64,000 nucleotides of DNA. Source: DASUPK01 sp963804595. GTDB lineage: Bacteria > Actinomycetota > Thermoleophilia > Solirubrobacterales > 70-9. Positions within the stretch are counted from its first letter, which is position 1. Every line of letters starts with the position of its first letter. Both the position numbers and the translations under genes were made by a program. This document shows positions 33,467 to 42,145 of this stretch, piece by piece. The stretch is from the NCBI GenBank assembly GCA_963804595.1, contig CAWDQZ010000017.1, positions 248,001 to 312,000 on the forward strand. The letters are read 5' to 3'. The notes beneath the pieces were generated by a model. That model was not told the origin of the DNA, ran no database searches, and was given only the letters and a program-made list of their open reading frames with translations.

Positions 33467-34843
33467 ATGCTCTTCCGGCAGATCCTGCACGAGGACCTGA
33501 GCTGCGCGTCGTACCTGGTCGGCGATGCGAGCGCCGGTATCGCAGCGGTGATCGACCCGCAGTGGTCGATCGAGCCCTACCTGCGGCTGAGCCGCCTGCA
33601 CGGCGTCAGGATCGAGCACGTCCTCGAGACCCACAATCACGCCGACCACGTGTCCGGGCACGGCCGACTCGCCCGAGCGACGGGCGCGACCATCCATATT
33701 CACGAGCTGGCCGACGCCGAGTACCCGCACGAGGCCTTCACCGACGGCTGGAAGCTGACTCTCGGCGACATCCAGATCGAGGCGATGCACACCCCGGGCC
33801 ACCGTCCGGAGCACACCTCGTTCCTCCTCCGAGACGCGCAGCGCGAGGGCGACCCCTGGGCGGCGCTGACAGGCGACTCGCTCTTCGTCGGCGACGTCGC
33901 CCGCCCCGACCTGGCGATCGAGAAGCGCGAGGGCGCCGCCGGGATCTTCCGCTCCCTGCACGAGCGTCTGCTCTCCCTCCCTGACGACGTCGAGGTCTGG
34001 CCCGGCCACCTCGGAGGCTCGGCCTGCGGGAGCGCCGGCATCGACCACAAGTCGACCTCGACGATCGGCTTCGAGCGATCCCACAACCGGGCGCTTCGCT
34101 TTCAGAGCGAGGAGGAGTTCGTCAAGGACGCGCTCTCGACGCTCGGCGACCCACCGCCGAACGTCGAGCAGATCGTGGCGATCAACCGGGGGCCGTTGAT
34201 CGAGTCGATGGGAACGCCGGTCCCGCTGGCGCCTCGGGCGGTCGAGGTTGGCATCGCCGAGGGAGCGCTCCTCGTCGACGCGCGAACGAACGAGCAGTTC
34301 GACGAGGCCCACATCCCCGGCGCTATCAGCGCCTCCGCGTACGAGACGGGCTTCGCGACCAAGGTCGCCAAGATCGTCCCGCCCGACGTCGAGTTGATCG
34401 TGGTCGCCGCTTCCGATGGCTACGAGCTCGAGGCCGCCGAGCTGCTCGCCTCCGTCGGGCTCAGAGTGAGGGGCTATCTCCAAGGCGGGATGACCGCCTG
34501 GCGCTCCGAGGGCCGGCCCGTCCGGAGAATCGAGCTGATCGACCCCGACGAGCTCGCTCAGAGGCTGGAGGACGACGACATGCTCGTGCTCGACGTCCGC
34601 GAGGATGACGAGTTCGCCGAGGCCCACATCCCCGGGTCGGTCAACCTTCCCTACGGCGAGCTACCGGAGCGGCAGGGGGAGCTGCCGCGCGACCGGGCGA
34701 TCGCCGCCATCTGCAGCGGCGGCAAGCGGAGCGGGCTCGCCGCCTCCATCCTGCAGCGCGAGGGCTTCGAGCGGGTGCTGCACGTCGCCGACGGGGGCGT
34801 CGGCACCTGGCGCCGAGCCGGCCATCCGGTCGAGGGCGGCTAG
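33467..34843 (+). CDS. MBL-fold hydrolase with two C-terminal rhodanese domains (persulfide dioxygenase-like)
   Basis: Residues 1-245 are a metallo-beta-lactamase domain of the persulfide dioxygenase/glyoxalase II group: H56-N-H58-A-D60-H61, later HTPGHRPEHTSF, GDSLFVGDVARPDL and WPGHLGGSACG. Residues about 265-355 form a rhodanese domain whose active-site position has no cysteine (VVAASDGYE), so it is probably inactive. Residues about 365-455 form a second rhodanese with an intact cysteine loop, AAICSGGKRSG. Proteins of this layout oxidise glutathione or protein persulfides or move sulfane sulfur. An SQR-like flavoprotein lies 3 kb away, so sulfide detoxification is a reasonable inference. 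TACGCT lies eight bases before the ATG. Confidence 0.87.
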   Translation: MLFRQILHEDLSCASYLVGDASAGIAAVIDPQWSIEPYLRLSRLHGVRIEHVLETHNHADHVSGHGRLARATGATIHIHELADAEYPHEAFTDGWKLTLGDIQIEAMHTPGHRPEHTSFLLRDAQREGDPWAALTGDSLFVGDVARPDLAIEKREGAAGIFRSLHERLLSLPDDVEVWPGHLGGSACGSAGIDHKSTSTIGFERSHNRALRFQSEEEFVKDALSTLGDPPPNVEQIVAINRGPLIESMGTPVPLAPRAVEVGIAEGALLVDARTNEQFDEAHIPGAISASAYETGFATKVAKIVPPDVELIVVAASDGYELEAAELLASVGLRVRGYLQGGMTAWRSEGRPVRRIELIDPDELAQRLEDDDMLVLDVREDDEFAEAHIPGSVNLPYGELPERQGELPRDRAIAAICSGGKRSGLAASILQREGFERVLHVADGGVGTWRRAGHPVEGG

Positions 34844-36280
34844 CTACTTCTTCTTGCCCGCCTTCTTGCCCGTCTTGCCCCCGCCCAACTTCTTCAGGAA
34901 GGGAATAAGCCGCTTGACGAACGCGTTCTTGGGATAGGCAGCGCTCGGATCGTTGTGGGCGTAGGTCGACTGGCGGTTGACGAGCTTCAGGTTCCGCTTC
35001 GGGATCCCGGCGGTCTGCGCGAGAACCTGCGCCGCTAGGGGGACGTTAGGCCCGCCGAGCGCCGCGCCGAAGGCGTAGATCCGCAGCCGCTTCGGCAGCT
35101 TCGCCGCGTCGGTCGAGTGCACGTCGAGGATCGATTGCGCCGGGTTGGCGACGCCGTCACCGACCGCGCCCGCGTCGATCGTCAGACGCAGCGGGTGATA
35201 CCAGGCGGTGCCGTCGATGTTCTGGAGTCCCCAGCCCGAGAACATCGTGGCCCAACGCTGGATCGGGGTGATCGCCCCGTCCCTGACCCAGCCACGAGGG
35301 TCGCCGCTCGCCGCCAGGTGCCCGGAGTGGACCTGGGCTGCGCGCAGGCTGGCCGGCGAGGTCGCGGCGTCGGTCGCGAAGCCGAACCCGCCCTCGTTGC
35401 TCGGCATGATGCCCCCGGGAGGCATGAGGTTCGAGGGCAGCAGCGGCCAGCCCGCGAACACCGAGAGGGTGTTCGGGGAGGCCTTCGCAGACGCCGAGCC
35501 GACCGTCCCGAAGAGACCGGCGAGCGGTGCCGGGATCCCACCGAAGCTGAGCCACGGCGAGGACGTCTGCAAGTTGTTGAGATTCGTCTGCGCCTGCTCG
35601 GGCGTGACCGGGGTGGGGCTGCTGGCCCCGTCGATCAGGATGAGGCCGGACAGGTCCCGCCCCCCGGGCCGCCCGTTGAAGTCCCAAGTCGTATACGCGG
35701 TCGCAATCGACCCGCCCAGGGAGTGACCGCCCATCGCCACGTTTCGTCCCTTTCGAGCCGCTGCCTTGACGACCACCCGCAGGTCGTTGACCTCGGTGTT
35801 CATCCCCCAATCCCGGGCGAACGGCACCTGGGAGGTCTGTACCGGCTGGTAGTGGCGCGCGATGCTCGGGTCGCTCAGGTAGCCCAGGTAGTAGTTGAAG
35901 ACGTCCTTCGCGCTGACCTTGCCCTGCTTGAGCAGGTTGAGCTCGGATTGGTCCTCGAGGAAGTTCTCGCGCCGCTCCACGGACCAGACCTGCCAGTTGG
36001 GCAGCGTCTTGACGATCGTCCGAGCAAGGGGCTGGAAGTAGCCGCCGCCGGCCGAGGTCCCGGGATTGAGGACGAGGACGTTCTTGGCCTTCGGGTCGCC
36101 GATCTTCAGCACGCCGACCACGTTCAGGTTGTCGGGCGTCCCCGGCGAGGGATATCCGCGCATCACCTTGAACTTGACCGGGATCTTCGCTCCGGCGGCC
36201 GGCGCGAAAGCGGCGCACAACGCGGCCGTCGCGAATGCGATCAGCGCAAGCCGGATCGCGTTTCTCTGCCCTGCGAGCAT
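34844..36280 (-). CDS. Secreted alpha/beta hydrolase
   Basis: 478 residues, beginning with an Arg-containing N-region and a hydrophobic helix ending AAFAPAAGA, a Sec signal peptide. The fold shows VLVLNPGTSAGGG, VWSVERRENFLED and the nucleophile elbow AMGGHSLGGSIATAY, whose serine is the likely catalytic residue. A late acid or base is seen near STYAHNDPSAAYPKN. The C-terminus is a lysine-rich tail, GGGKTGKKAGKKK, that may bind the anionic wall. The natural substrate is unknown. The start at 36280 has GGAGGAG four bases upstream. Its stop directly abuts that of the convergent MBL-rhodanese gene. Confidence 0.75.
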   Translation of the reverse strand: MLAGQRNAIRLALIAFATAALCAAFAPAAGAKIPVKFKVMRGYPSPGTPDNLNVVGVLKIGDPKAKNVLVLNPGTSAGGGYFQPLARTIVKTLPNWQVWSVERRENFLEDQSELNLLKQGKVSAKDVFNYYLGYLSDPSIARHYQPVQTSQVPFARDWGMNTEVNDLRVVVKAAARKGRNVAMGGHSLGGSIATAYTTWDFNGRPGGRDLSGLILIDGASSPTPVTPEQAQTNLNNLQTSSPWLSFGGIPAPLAGLFGTVGSASAKASPNTLSVFAGWPLLPSNLMPPGGIMPSNEGGFGFATDAATSPASLRAAQVHSGHLAASGDPRGWVRDGAITPIQRWATMFSGWGLQNIDGTAWYHPLRLTIDAGAVGDGVANPAQSILDVHSTDAAKLPKRLRIYAFGAALGGPNVPLAAQVLAQTAGIPKRNLKLVNRQSTYAHNDPSAAYPKNAFVKRLIPFLKKLGGGKTGKKAGKKK

Positions 36281-36409
36281 CCTCTCCTCCTTGTCGTCCC
36301 TGGGGCGCTACTGATACACGCCTTCGCAAATGTATCGAAGGCGCGTCGGCCCGGCGGCCCGACCGAACGGCGCAACTTCTCGCGGCGTGATCTGTTCTGA
36401 TGCCACTCG

Positions 36410-37609
36410 ATGAGGCGCGCCGCCATCCTGATCTCGCTGACCGCCGTCCTGGTGACGGGACTCGCGCTCGGCACGAGCGCAGTGGCCAAGGAACCCGGCT
36501 TCAATCTCCCCACCAAGCGGCTCGAGGGGGCCTACAAGTTCGCGCTCCAGGACCGGCGCTTCGATCCCGCCGGCTGCTACGCGCCTCCTAAGGAGCTGGC
36601 GGGGATCCTCACTCAGGCGACGGGCCGGACGGTGGGCACCGCCGGCGGCACGGGCGCCCTTCGCGTAGTCAATCGGGTCTATGTGATCAAGTCAGGCACC
36701 AACTGCAACCGGCTGCGGATGGCGCTCCGGGCGGTCGGCGGCATTTACGTGCTGGACTCCCATCTCGGCACCGTCCGGATTCAGGGCCGCAAGGGCGCGG
36801 CGACCCCCGGCCTCGCGCGCCCTCTGAGCAACTTCACGCTCGCCACCCAGACGTACAGGCTGAACAAGCCCGATACGGCGCCCCGCCTCGAGGTCATGTG
36901 TTCGGGTGGCAGGTCTCCGATCGGCGGCGGCCTGAGCCAAAGTCCCGGGGTCGGCCCCGACGGTGATGGGATCTATCCGCACTCCTACGAGCGGCTCGGC
37001 GCTCAGCTCGGCTACCACATCAGCGTCGTCGTTCTCGATCCAAGTCCAGGCCAGACGACCACCCGCGAGGTGACGGTGCAGACGGTCTGCGGCAAGGGCG
37101 TGATTCCCGCCACGCCGACCCCCCACAAGACCGTCTGGGTGAAGACCGGCCAAACCAAGACCGTCACGGCCCGCTGCCCCAAGGGCCAGTTCCTCGTCTC
37201 AGGCGGCTTCCAGCGCACCAACTTCCGCAGCGACGGCGGCGACTACATCACCGAGTCGAGGGCCGCCGGCCCGAAGGCCTGGACGGTGAGCGGCTCGGCG
37301 TACGGCCCCACCGGGCAGGGCGAGCTCACCGCGATCGCCTACTGCGCTCGGATGAAGAAGCCGATGCTGACCCAGGTCACCTCCACCCCCGCGCCGGTGG
37401 GCGCCAACGAGGTGGGGAGCGCGACGACGCGAGCGTGTCCGAAGGGCAGGCGGCTCGTCGCCGGGGGCTTCTCCAGCGGAGGCTCCAGCAACGCCTTCTT
37501 CGCGGACGGCACGATGAACTCGAACAGGACCTTCACGACCCGCAGCTACGGCTTCTTCGGCCCGGTCTCGAGCCTCACCTCGTACGGCTACTGCTGGCCC
37601 TCTAAGTAG
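36410..37609 (+). CDS. Secreted protein with repeated Cys-containing modules, unknown function
   Basis: 399 residues with a signal peptide (MRRAAILISLTAVLVTGLAL then GTSAVA). After a 150-residue N-terminal part come three related modules of about 80-90 residues. Each opens with a Cys-Pro-Lys-Gly or Cys-Ser-Gly-Gly step and a glycine-rich turn (VMCSGGRSPIGGGL, ARCPKGQFLVSGGF and RACPKGRRLVAGGF) and ends with an aromatic-Cys strand (YCARM, YGYCW). The paired cysteines suggest one disulfide per module. Similar modules seem to recur in secreted proteins of Thermoleophilia. I cannot assign a role. The gene is divergent from the secreted hydrolase; 130 bases lie between them. Confidence 0.7.
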   Translation: MRRAAILISLTAVLVTGLALGTSAVAKEPGFNLPTKRLEGAYKFALQDRRFDPAGCYAPPKELAGILTQATGRTVGTAGGTGALRVVNRVYVIKSGTNCNRLRMALRAVGGIYVLDSHLGTVRIQGRKGAATPGLARPLSNFTLATQTYRLNKPDTAPRLEVMCSGGRSPIGGGLSQSPGVGPDGDGIYPHSYERLGAQLGYHISVVVLDPSPGQTTTREVTVQTVCGKGVIPATPTPHKTVWVKTGQTKTVTARCPKGQFLVSGGFQRTNFRSDGGDYITESRAAGPKAWTVSGSAYGPTGQGELTAIAYCARMKKPMLTQVTSTPAPVGANEVGSATTRACPKGRRLVAGGFSSGGSSNAFFADGTMNSNRTFTTRSYGFFGPVSSLTSYGYCWPSK

Positions 37610-37656
37610 CGAGCGGCTCCGCAGTCGCTTACACATCGCCGGCCCCCTGAGTGGCC

Positions 37657-38908
37657 TCAGTCCGCCAGCAGCTTCGACATCGCCTTCAAACCGGTGTCCA
37701 TGGCGCGCCAGAAGTTGCCGCCATGGAAGGGCAATCCATTGCGGAAACGCCACGGCACCGAGTGCCCCAGCATCTTCTTGCCCGCCCGCCAGGCCCTGTA
37801 GGACCCGACGCGGTAGGCGCCGTCGGCGTCCGGCCGGACCTCGATCGGACGGGAGGGATCACCGGTCAAACGAAGTGGCACCTGAGCGAAGGTGGCCTTG
37901 TCGAACTGCTCCATCACGCACATGCTCACCGGATCGAATTCGAGCTCGAGCTCGCGCCCGGCGAGCCGGCGCGCAAGCCGCGAGGCCACGGCGTCGGCCT
38001 GAAGGAAGGCCAGAAAGGCCTGCTTGACCGGGAAATCGCCCGCGTCGCCTACTGCGTAGATCTCGGGATGCCCCACCACGCGCCGGGTCGGAAGCTCGGT
38101 CTGCAGGAACCCCCGATCGTCTGCCGGCAAGCCCGCGAAAGGCGTCGAGGCGATGTAGGGCGGGAACGACACCAGCAGGTCATAGGGGAGCTGCTCTCTG
38201 TTCTCATAGTGGACAGCATCGGCCTCCACTCTCTCGACCACCCAGCCGTGGTGGCCGCTGATGCCCCGGCGCGCGAACTCCTTCTCAACGACCTCGTGCA
38301 GGCGCGGTCCGAAGGCCTGGATGTAGCTGTCCTCGTAAGTCGACCAGGTGATCTCGGTGTTCTCGCGGCCGCCCTGGTGGCGCAGCCAGGTGTCCAACAT
38401 GAGCACGATCTCGTAGAGCGGCCCGGCGCACTTGTTGTTCGGCGGGACGAGGAAGAGCACGCGCTGTCGCCCCCCGTTCTCAACCAGTCGCTCGAACGCT
38501 GTGACGCAGGCGCAGCATGTCTGATGGCGTCCAGGTGCTGATCGCATGCTCAGCGAGCCCCGGCACCTCGCTCGCTCGCATGTCCGCCCCGGTGGCGATC
38601 ACGAGCTGGTCATATGGGAACGAACCGGCCTCGGTCTGGATGGTGCCTGCGCCAGTGTCGACCGCCGTGGCCTTCGCCCGGGTGAACTCGATGTCGCGCC
38701 GCTTCGTCGGTGGGCCGAGGGGGACCTTCAGCTTCTCGGGATCGAGCCCGAACGGGACATAGATCGAGTTCGGCTTGAATAGGAAGTGGTCCTGATCGGA
38801 GATCAGGGTCAGCTGCGCCGCGTCGCCCGCCAGCAGACGCAGGTTGAACGCAGTCTCCAACCCACCGAAGCCGCCTCCGACTACTACGACCCTCGCACCG
38901 TTACTCAT
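37657..38908 (-). CDS. SQR-like FAD/NAD oxidoreductase (sulfide:quinone reductase family; one frameshift)
   Basis: Starts MSNGARVVVVGGGFGGLETAF, an FAD motif, from ATG 38906-38908; TAGGTT lies eight bases upstream. YDQLVIATGADMR and, after one frame change near 38510, VLFLVPPNNKCAGPLYEIVLM follow. The PxxKCAGP motif is the catalytic-cysteine region of sulfide:quinone oxidoreductases. YAVGDAGDFPVKQAFLAFLQADAVA closes the FAD site. About 416 residues in all, membrane-associated through a C-terminal amphipathic end (GNFWRAMDTGLKAMSKLL). It would oxidise sulfide and pass electrons to quinone. A flavocytochrome-like or NADH dehydrogenase role is possible because only one redox cysteine is evident. 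Confidence 0.78.
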
Positions 38909-38994
38909 CGACTGAGAACCTAGGGACGGGCGCGCGCTCCGCCATCCGTGCGGACCAACGAGATCGTCCTCGGTGATCAGCACGGATGACCGCT

Positions 38995-41101
38995 TCAGGC
39001 ATGTCCGAAGCGGACGTCGGGAAGCACCCGGTCCGCCCACCTCGGCAGGTACCAGGCCCACCGACCGAGCAATCTGAGCAGAACCGGCATCAGCAGCAGC
39101 CGCACGAGCATCGCGTCGAGCAGCACGGCGATGCCGAGGATGATTCCCATCTCCTTCGGAGGTAGCGGCCCCGAGAGGGCGAAGGTGAAGAACACGGCGA
39201 CCATCACCGCAGCGGCGGCGAAGATGACGCGTCCGGAGTGCGCTACTCCGCCGACCATCGCCTCCTTGGGGTCACCGGTCCGATCCCAGTGCTCCTTCGC
39301 AGACGAGAGCAGGAAGACTGTGTAGTCCATCGAGATCGCGAAGATCATCGCGAAGAAGAAGACCGGGCCCCAGGCGTCGAGAAACCCCTGCGGCTCGAAG
39401 CCGAGCAGCGAGTGGAGCGCACCGTCCTGGAAGATCCACTTGGCGACGCCGAAGGCGGCGGCGGTGGCGAGCAGATTGGTGACCACACCGACCGCGGCGA
39501 TCACCGGCGCCTGGAGGGCGAAGAGCAGCAACGCGAAGCCGAGGGTGAGGACCACGCCGATCACCAGCGGGGTCTTGGCCTGAGAGCGCCGTCTGCAGGT
39601 CGTAGTTCTCGGCGACGGCGCCGCCCACCAGGGTCCCGCGAGGCAGGTCTGAGCGCAGGCGGTCGATCGTCGCCCCTACACTCGGGCTGGACGGATCCTG
39701 CCTCGGGACAGCCTGGATCAGGGCGAGTCCGCCCGATCGCGTCGGCGGCGTGACCTGGCCGATGCCGGGGTCGCTCTGCGCCGCGACCACAGCCTCCTCG
39801 GCAGTCCGGACCTGCGTAACCAGCTGCAGCGGGCCGGTCGCACCCGACCCGAAAGCTGCCTGCACCTGCCTATAGCCGACTCTTGAGGAGTCGTTGGAGG
39901 GAACGACCTTGATGGAGGGCATCGCGGTGTCGAGCTGGGTGACCGGGACGATCAGCAGCACCAGCGCCGCGAGGGCGGGAATCCCGTAACGAAGCGGATG
40001 ACGCCAGAGCCGCTCGGCCCAGGCGGCGAACCGTGGCGAGCGGTGCTCGCCCGAATGTGCCCAGGGCAGCGAGAGCTTGTCGACCCGCGGCCCCAGCTTG
40101 GCAAGCACCGCCGGGAGAAGGGTCAGCGTCGCCCCCAGGACGAAGATGACCGCCAGCATGATTCCGAGACTGACGGAGCGGAAAGCCGGGCTCGGGACCA
40201 GCATCACGGCGCCCAGCGAGATCAGCACCGTGACCCCGGAGAAGAGCACTGCCTTTCCGGCCGTGTCCATCGTCTGGGCAACGGCCTCCTCCGCCGGCAG
40301 CTTCGAGCCGAAGAAGGCGCCGCGGAAGCGATAGACGACGAACAGCGCATAGTCGATTCCGAGCGCGAGCGCGAACATCAGCGCGAAGTTCATCGCCCAG
40401 ATCGAGATCGGCAGGAACTGCGTCCCGAGGTACAGGGATCCGGCAGCTGCGATCAGGCCGACCATCGTCAGCATCAGCGGCAGGCCCGCCGCGACGAGAG
40501 AGCCGAAGGCGATCAGCATGATCGCGACCGTCACAGGCCAGGAGATCACCTCGGAGCGCAGCATTGCGCTCTTGTTCGCGGCGTTGAAGTCGGACCACAT
40601 ACCGGAAGCGCCGGTCAGGTTCACCTGCACGCCGTCGCTGCCGAGCGCGGCGAGCGGCCCTTTGAGGTCCTCCGCCGCCTTGACCATCGCGTTCGAGTCC
40701 TTGGCGGCCCCGGTCTGCACGATCGCGGTGTGCCCGTCGGGCGAGATGGAGGCGCCGGGGCGAGGCGGGACGACCGTGCGTACTGCGCTGTTGGCTCGCA
40801 GCCTCCGCTCGACGGCACCTAAGGTGGTCTGGAAGTTCGGGTCGGCGACGGTCGCGTTCGGTGAGTGGACCACGACCATCAGGCCGTAGCTGGAGAGGCC
40901 GCCGAAGTTCTGGTTGATCAGGTGCCGGGCCTGCACGGACTGCGAGCCGCTGGTCTCCCAGCCGGCACCCGAGAGCGCCTTCTCGACCCGCGGAGCCAGG
41001 AAGCCGAGGCCGAGGGCGATCACGGCCCAGCCGATCAGGACCGCCCTGAAGTGGGTGGCGGTGTAGCGCCCCAGCCTCCCGATCGAACCGACGTCGGTCA
41101 T
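38995..41101 (-). CDS. MMPL family RND-type membrane transporter (one frameshift)
   Basis: About 700 residues with two copies of the RND layout: one helix, a large outside loop and then five helices. The first half has VIGWAVIALGLGFLAPRVEKAL and the sterol-sensing-like helices with FALALGIDYALFVVYRFR; the second has FAISMDYTVFLLSSAKEHW. The GIDYALF and SMDYTVF motifs carry the proton-relay Asp-Tyr of MmpL proteins. The frame changes near 39585 (LQTALS then KTPLVIGVVL). It exports lipids or other hydrophobic molecules. The ATG (41099-41101) overlaps the stop of the DUF2892 gene, forming an operon with the ArsR regulator, so its expression is probably under ArsR control. Confidence 0.87.
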
Positions 41102-41325
41102 CGTGGCTCCGGATAGACGACCGGGTCGAGTTCCAGGGCGCGCTTCAGCACGTACGAGGCCGGGCAGGACCCGACGATCACGTAGAGGCACAGGTTGACG
41201 CCGACGAACGCGGTCAGCAGCAGGAACCAGGATGAGACCAAGCCGACCAGCGCGACGCTGATCACGACGACCGTGCCGGCGAGGGCGAAGAGGGCACGCT
41301 CGAGCGGCCAACGGGAGCGAGACAT
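41098..41325 (-). CDS. DUF2892 family small membrane protein
   Basis: 75 residues with two hydrophobic helices (ALFALAGTVVVISVALVGLV and FLLLTAFVGVNLCLYVIVGS) and CPASYVLKR after them, the DUF2892 (YgaP membrane part) signature, with cysteines near the second helix. In many bacteria this domain is fused or adjacent to rhodanese proteins and ArsR regulators and takes part in sulfane sulfur or thiosulfate handling. It lies between arsR (stop abuts its start) and the MMPL gene (4-base overlap). Confidence 0.83.
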   Translation of the reverse strand: MSRSRWPLERALFALAGTVVVISVALVGLVSSWFLLLTAFVGVNLCLYVIVGSCPASYVLKRALELDPVVYPEPR

Positions 41326-41676
41326 CTATGCGCTCCCCCCGAGCAGGCCGTCGAGCCGCTCGATCTCCTCGCGCAGGGCGCCGCAGACGTCATCACACAA
41401 CGACCAGACGACGGGATCGGCGATCGAGTAGAGAGAGAAGTTGCCCTCCTTGCGCCGTTCGACGATCCGGGCGCGAAACAGGACGCCCAGGTGCTGCGAG
41501 ACGTTCTGCTGGGAGGCGCCGGTGAGCTCCTGGAGCTCCTTGACGCTCTTCTCACCTTCGCGCATGGCCTCGAGCAAGCGGATTCGCATCGGCTCACCGA
41601 GGACGCGGAAGCGCTCCGCGATCCGGTCCACCAGAGGAGCGGGAAGTGGATGAGGTAGGTCGGTCTTAGTCGCCAC
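41326..41676 (-). CDS. ArsR/SmtB family transcriptional regulator
   Basis: 116 residues from a GTG at 41674-41676, chosen over the longer frame because TACTCT lies exactly six bases upstream. The winged helix reads FRVLGEPMRIRLLEAMREGEKSV, KELQELTGASQQNVSQHLGVL and ARIVERRKEGNFSLYSI. Near the end, SLCDDVCG gives a Cys-x3-Cys pair that could be a redox, persulfide or metal site; the classical ELCVCDL motif of arsenic sensors is absent. It heads the operon with DUF2892 and MMPL and is divergent from osmC. The palindrome between them (41690-41707) is the probable operator, so it likely represses both directions. Confidence 0.88.
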   Translation of the reverse strand: MATKTDLPHPLPAPLVDRIAERFRVLGEPMRIRLLEAMREGEKSVKELQELTGASQQNVSQHLGVLFRARIVERRKEGNFSLYSIADPVVWSLCDDVCGALREEIERLDGLLGGSA

Positions 41677-41682
41677 GAGAAG

Positions 41683-41688
41683 AGAGTA
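41683..41688 (-). promoter_or_regulatory. -10 box for leaderless arsR transcript
   Basis: TACTCT ends six bases before the GTG at 41676. It directly adjoins the candidate ArsR operator, so repressor binding would block it. Confidence 0.5.
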
Positions 41689-41689
41689 G

Positions 41690-41707
41690 CACAACTATAA
41701 AGTTGTG
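41690..41707. promoter_or_regulatory. Candidate ArsR operator palindrome
   Basis: CACAACT-ATAA-AGTTGTG is a perfect inverted repeat with 7-bp arms, in an AT-rich island between the divergent arsR and osmC genes. The outer bases TAG...CTA extend the symmetry with a two-base slip. Spacing and form fit ArsR/SmtB operators. Confidence 0.6.
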
Positions 41708-41729
41708 TGCTAGTGTGATTGTGGTCACC

Positions 41730-42143
41730 ATGACGATGACAGCGACAACCAAACGAATCGGGAAGCTTCGACATAGGGTCGACGTCAACGGCCGGCACAC
41801 GATCGTCACCGACGAACCGGTGCAGCTCGGCGGAACGAACGAGGGCCCTGCCCCCCACGAGCTCCTCCCTGCCGCGCTCGCCTCCTGCATCGCGACGATG
41901 ATCGCGTTGTACGCCGAGCGTCACGACTGGGATGTCGGCGATGCCCGGGTGGAGGTGGAATACGACCCTGACTCGACGCCGCGGCAAGTCGAGGTCGAGA
42001 TCCACCTGCCGAACTCGTTGTCAGAGGATCAGGTCAACAGACTGGAACGCGTGGCGGAGACGTGCCCCCTGCGTCGCGCCCTCGAGGCAGGCTTCTCATT
42101 CGAGGAGCGCGTCGTCTTCTCTCCGTTCAGCGCGGTGGTCTAG
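41730..42143 (+). CDS. OsmC/Ohr family peroxidase-like protein
   Basis: About 137 residues. LRHRVDVNGRHTIVTDEPVQ leads into the family signature GPAPHELLPAALASCIATMI, which holds the first reactive cysteine, and ETCPLRRALEAG holds the second. These two cysteines reduce organic peroxides or act on persulfides in OsmC/Ohr proteins. The ATG at 41730 is used; a GTG at 41721 is the alternative, and neither has a convincing ribosome site. Divergence from an ArsR regulator with a paired-cysteine motif suggests thiol- or persulfide-responsive control. Confidence 0.85.
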   Translation: MTMTATTKRIGKLRHRVDVNGRHTIVTDEPVQLGGTNEGPAPHELLPAALASCIATMIALYAERHDWDVGDARVEVEYDPDSTPRQVEVEIHLPNSLSEDQVNRLERVAETCPLRRALEAGFSFEERVVFSPFSAVV

Positions 42144-42145
42144 CC

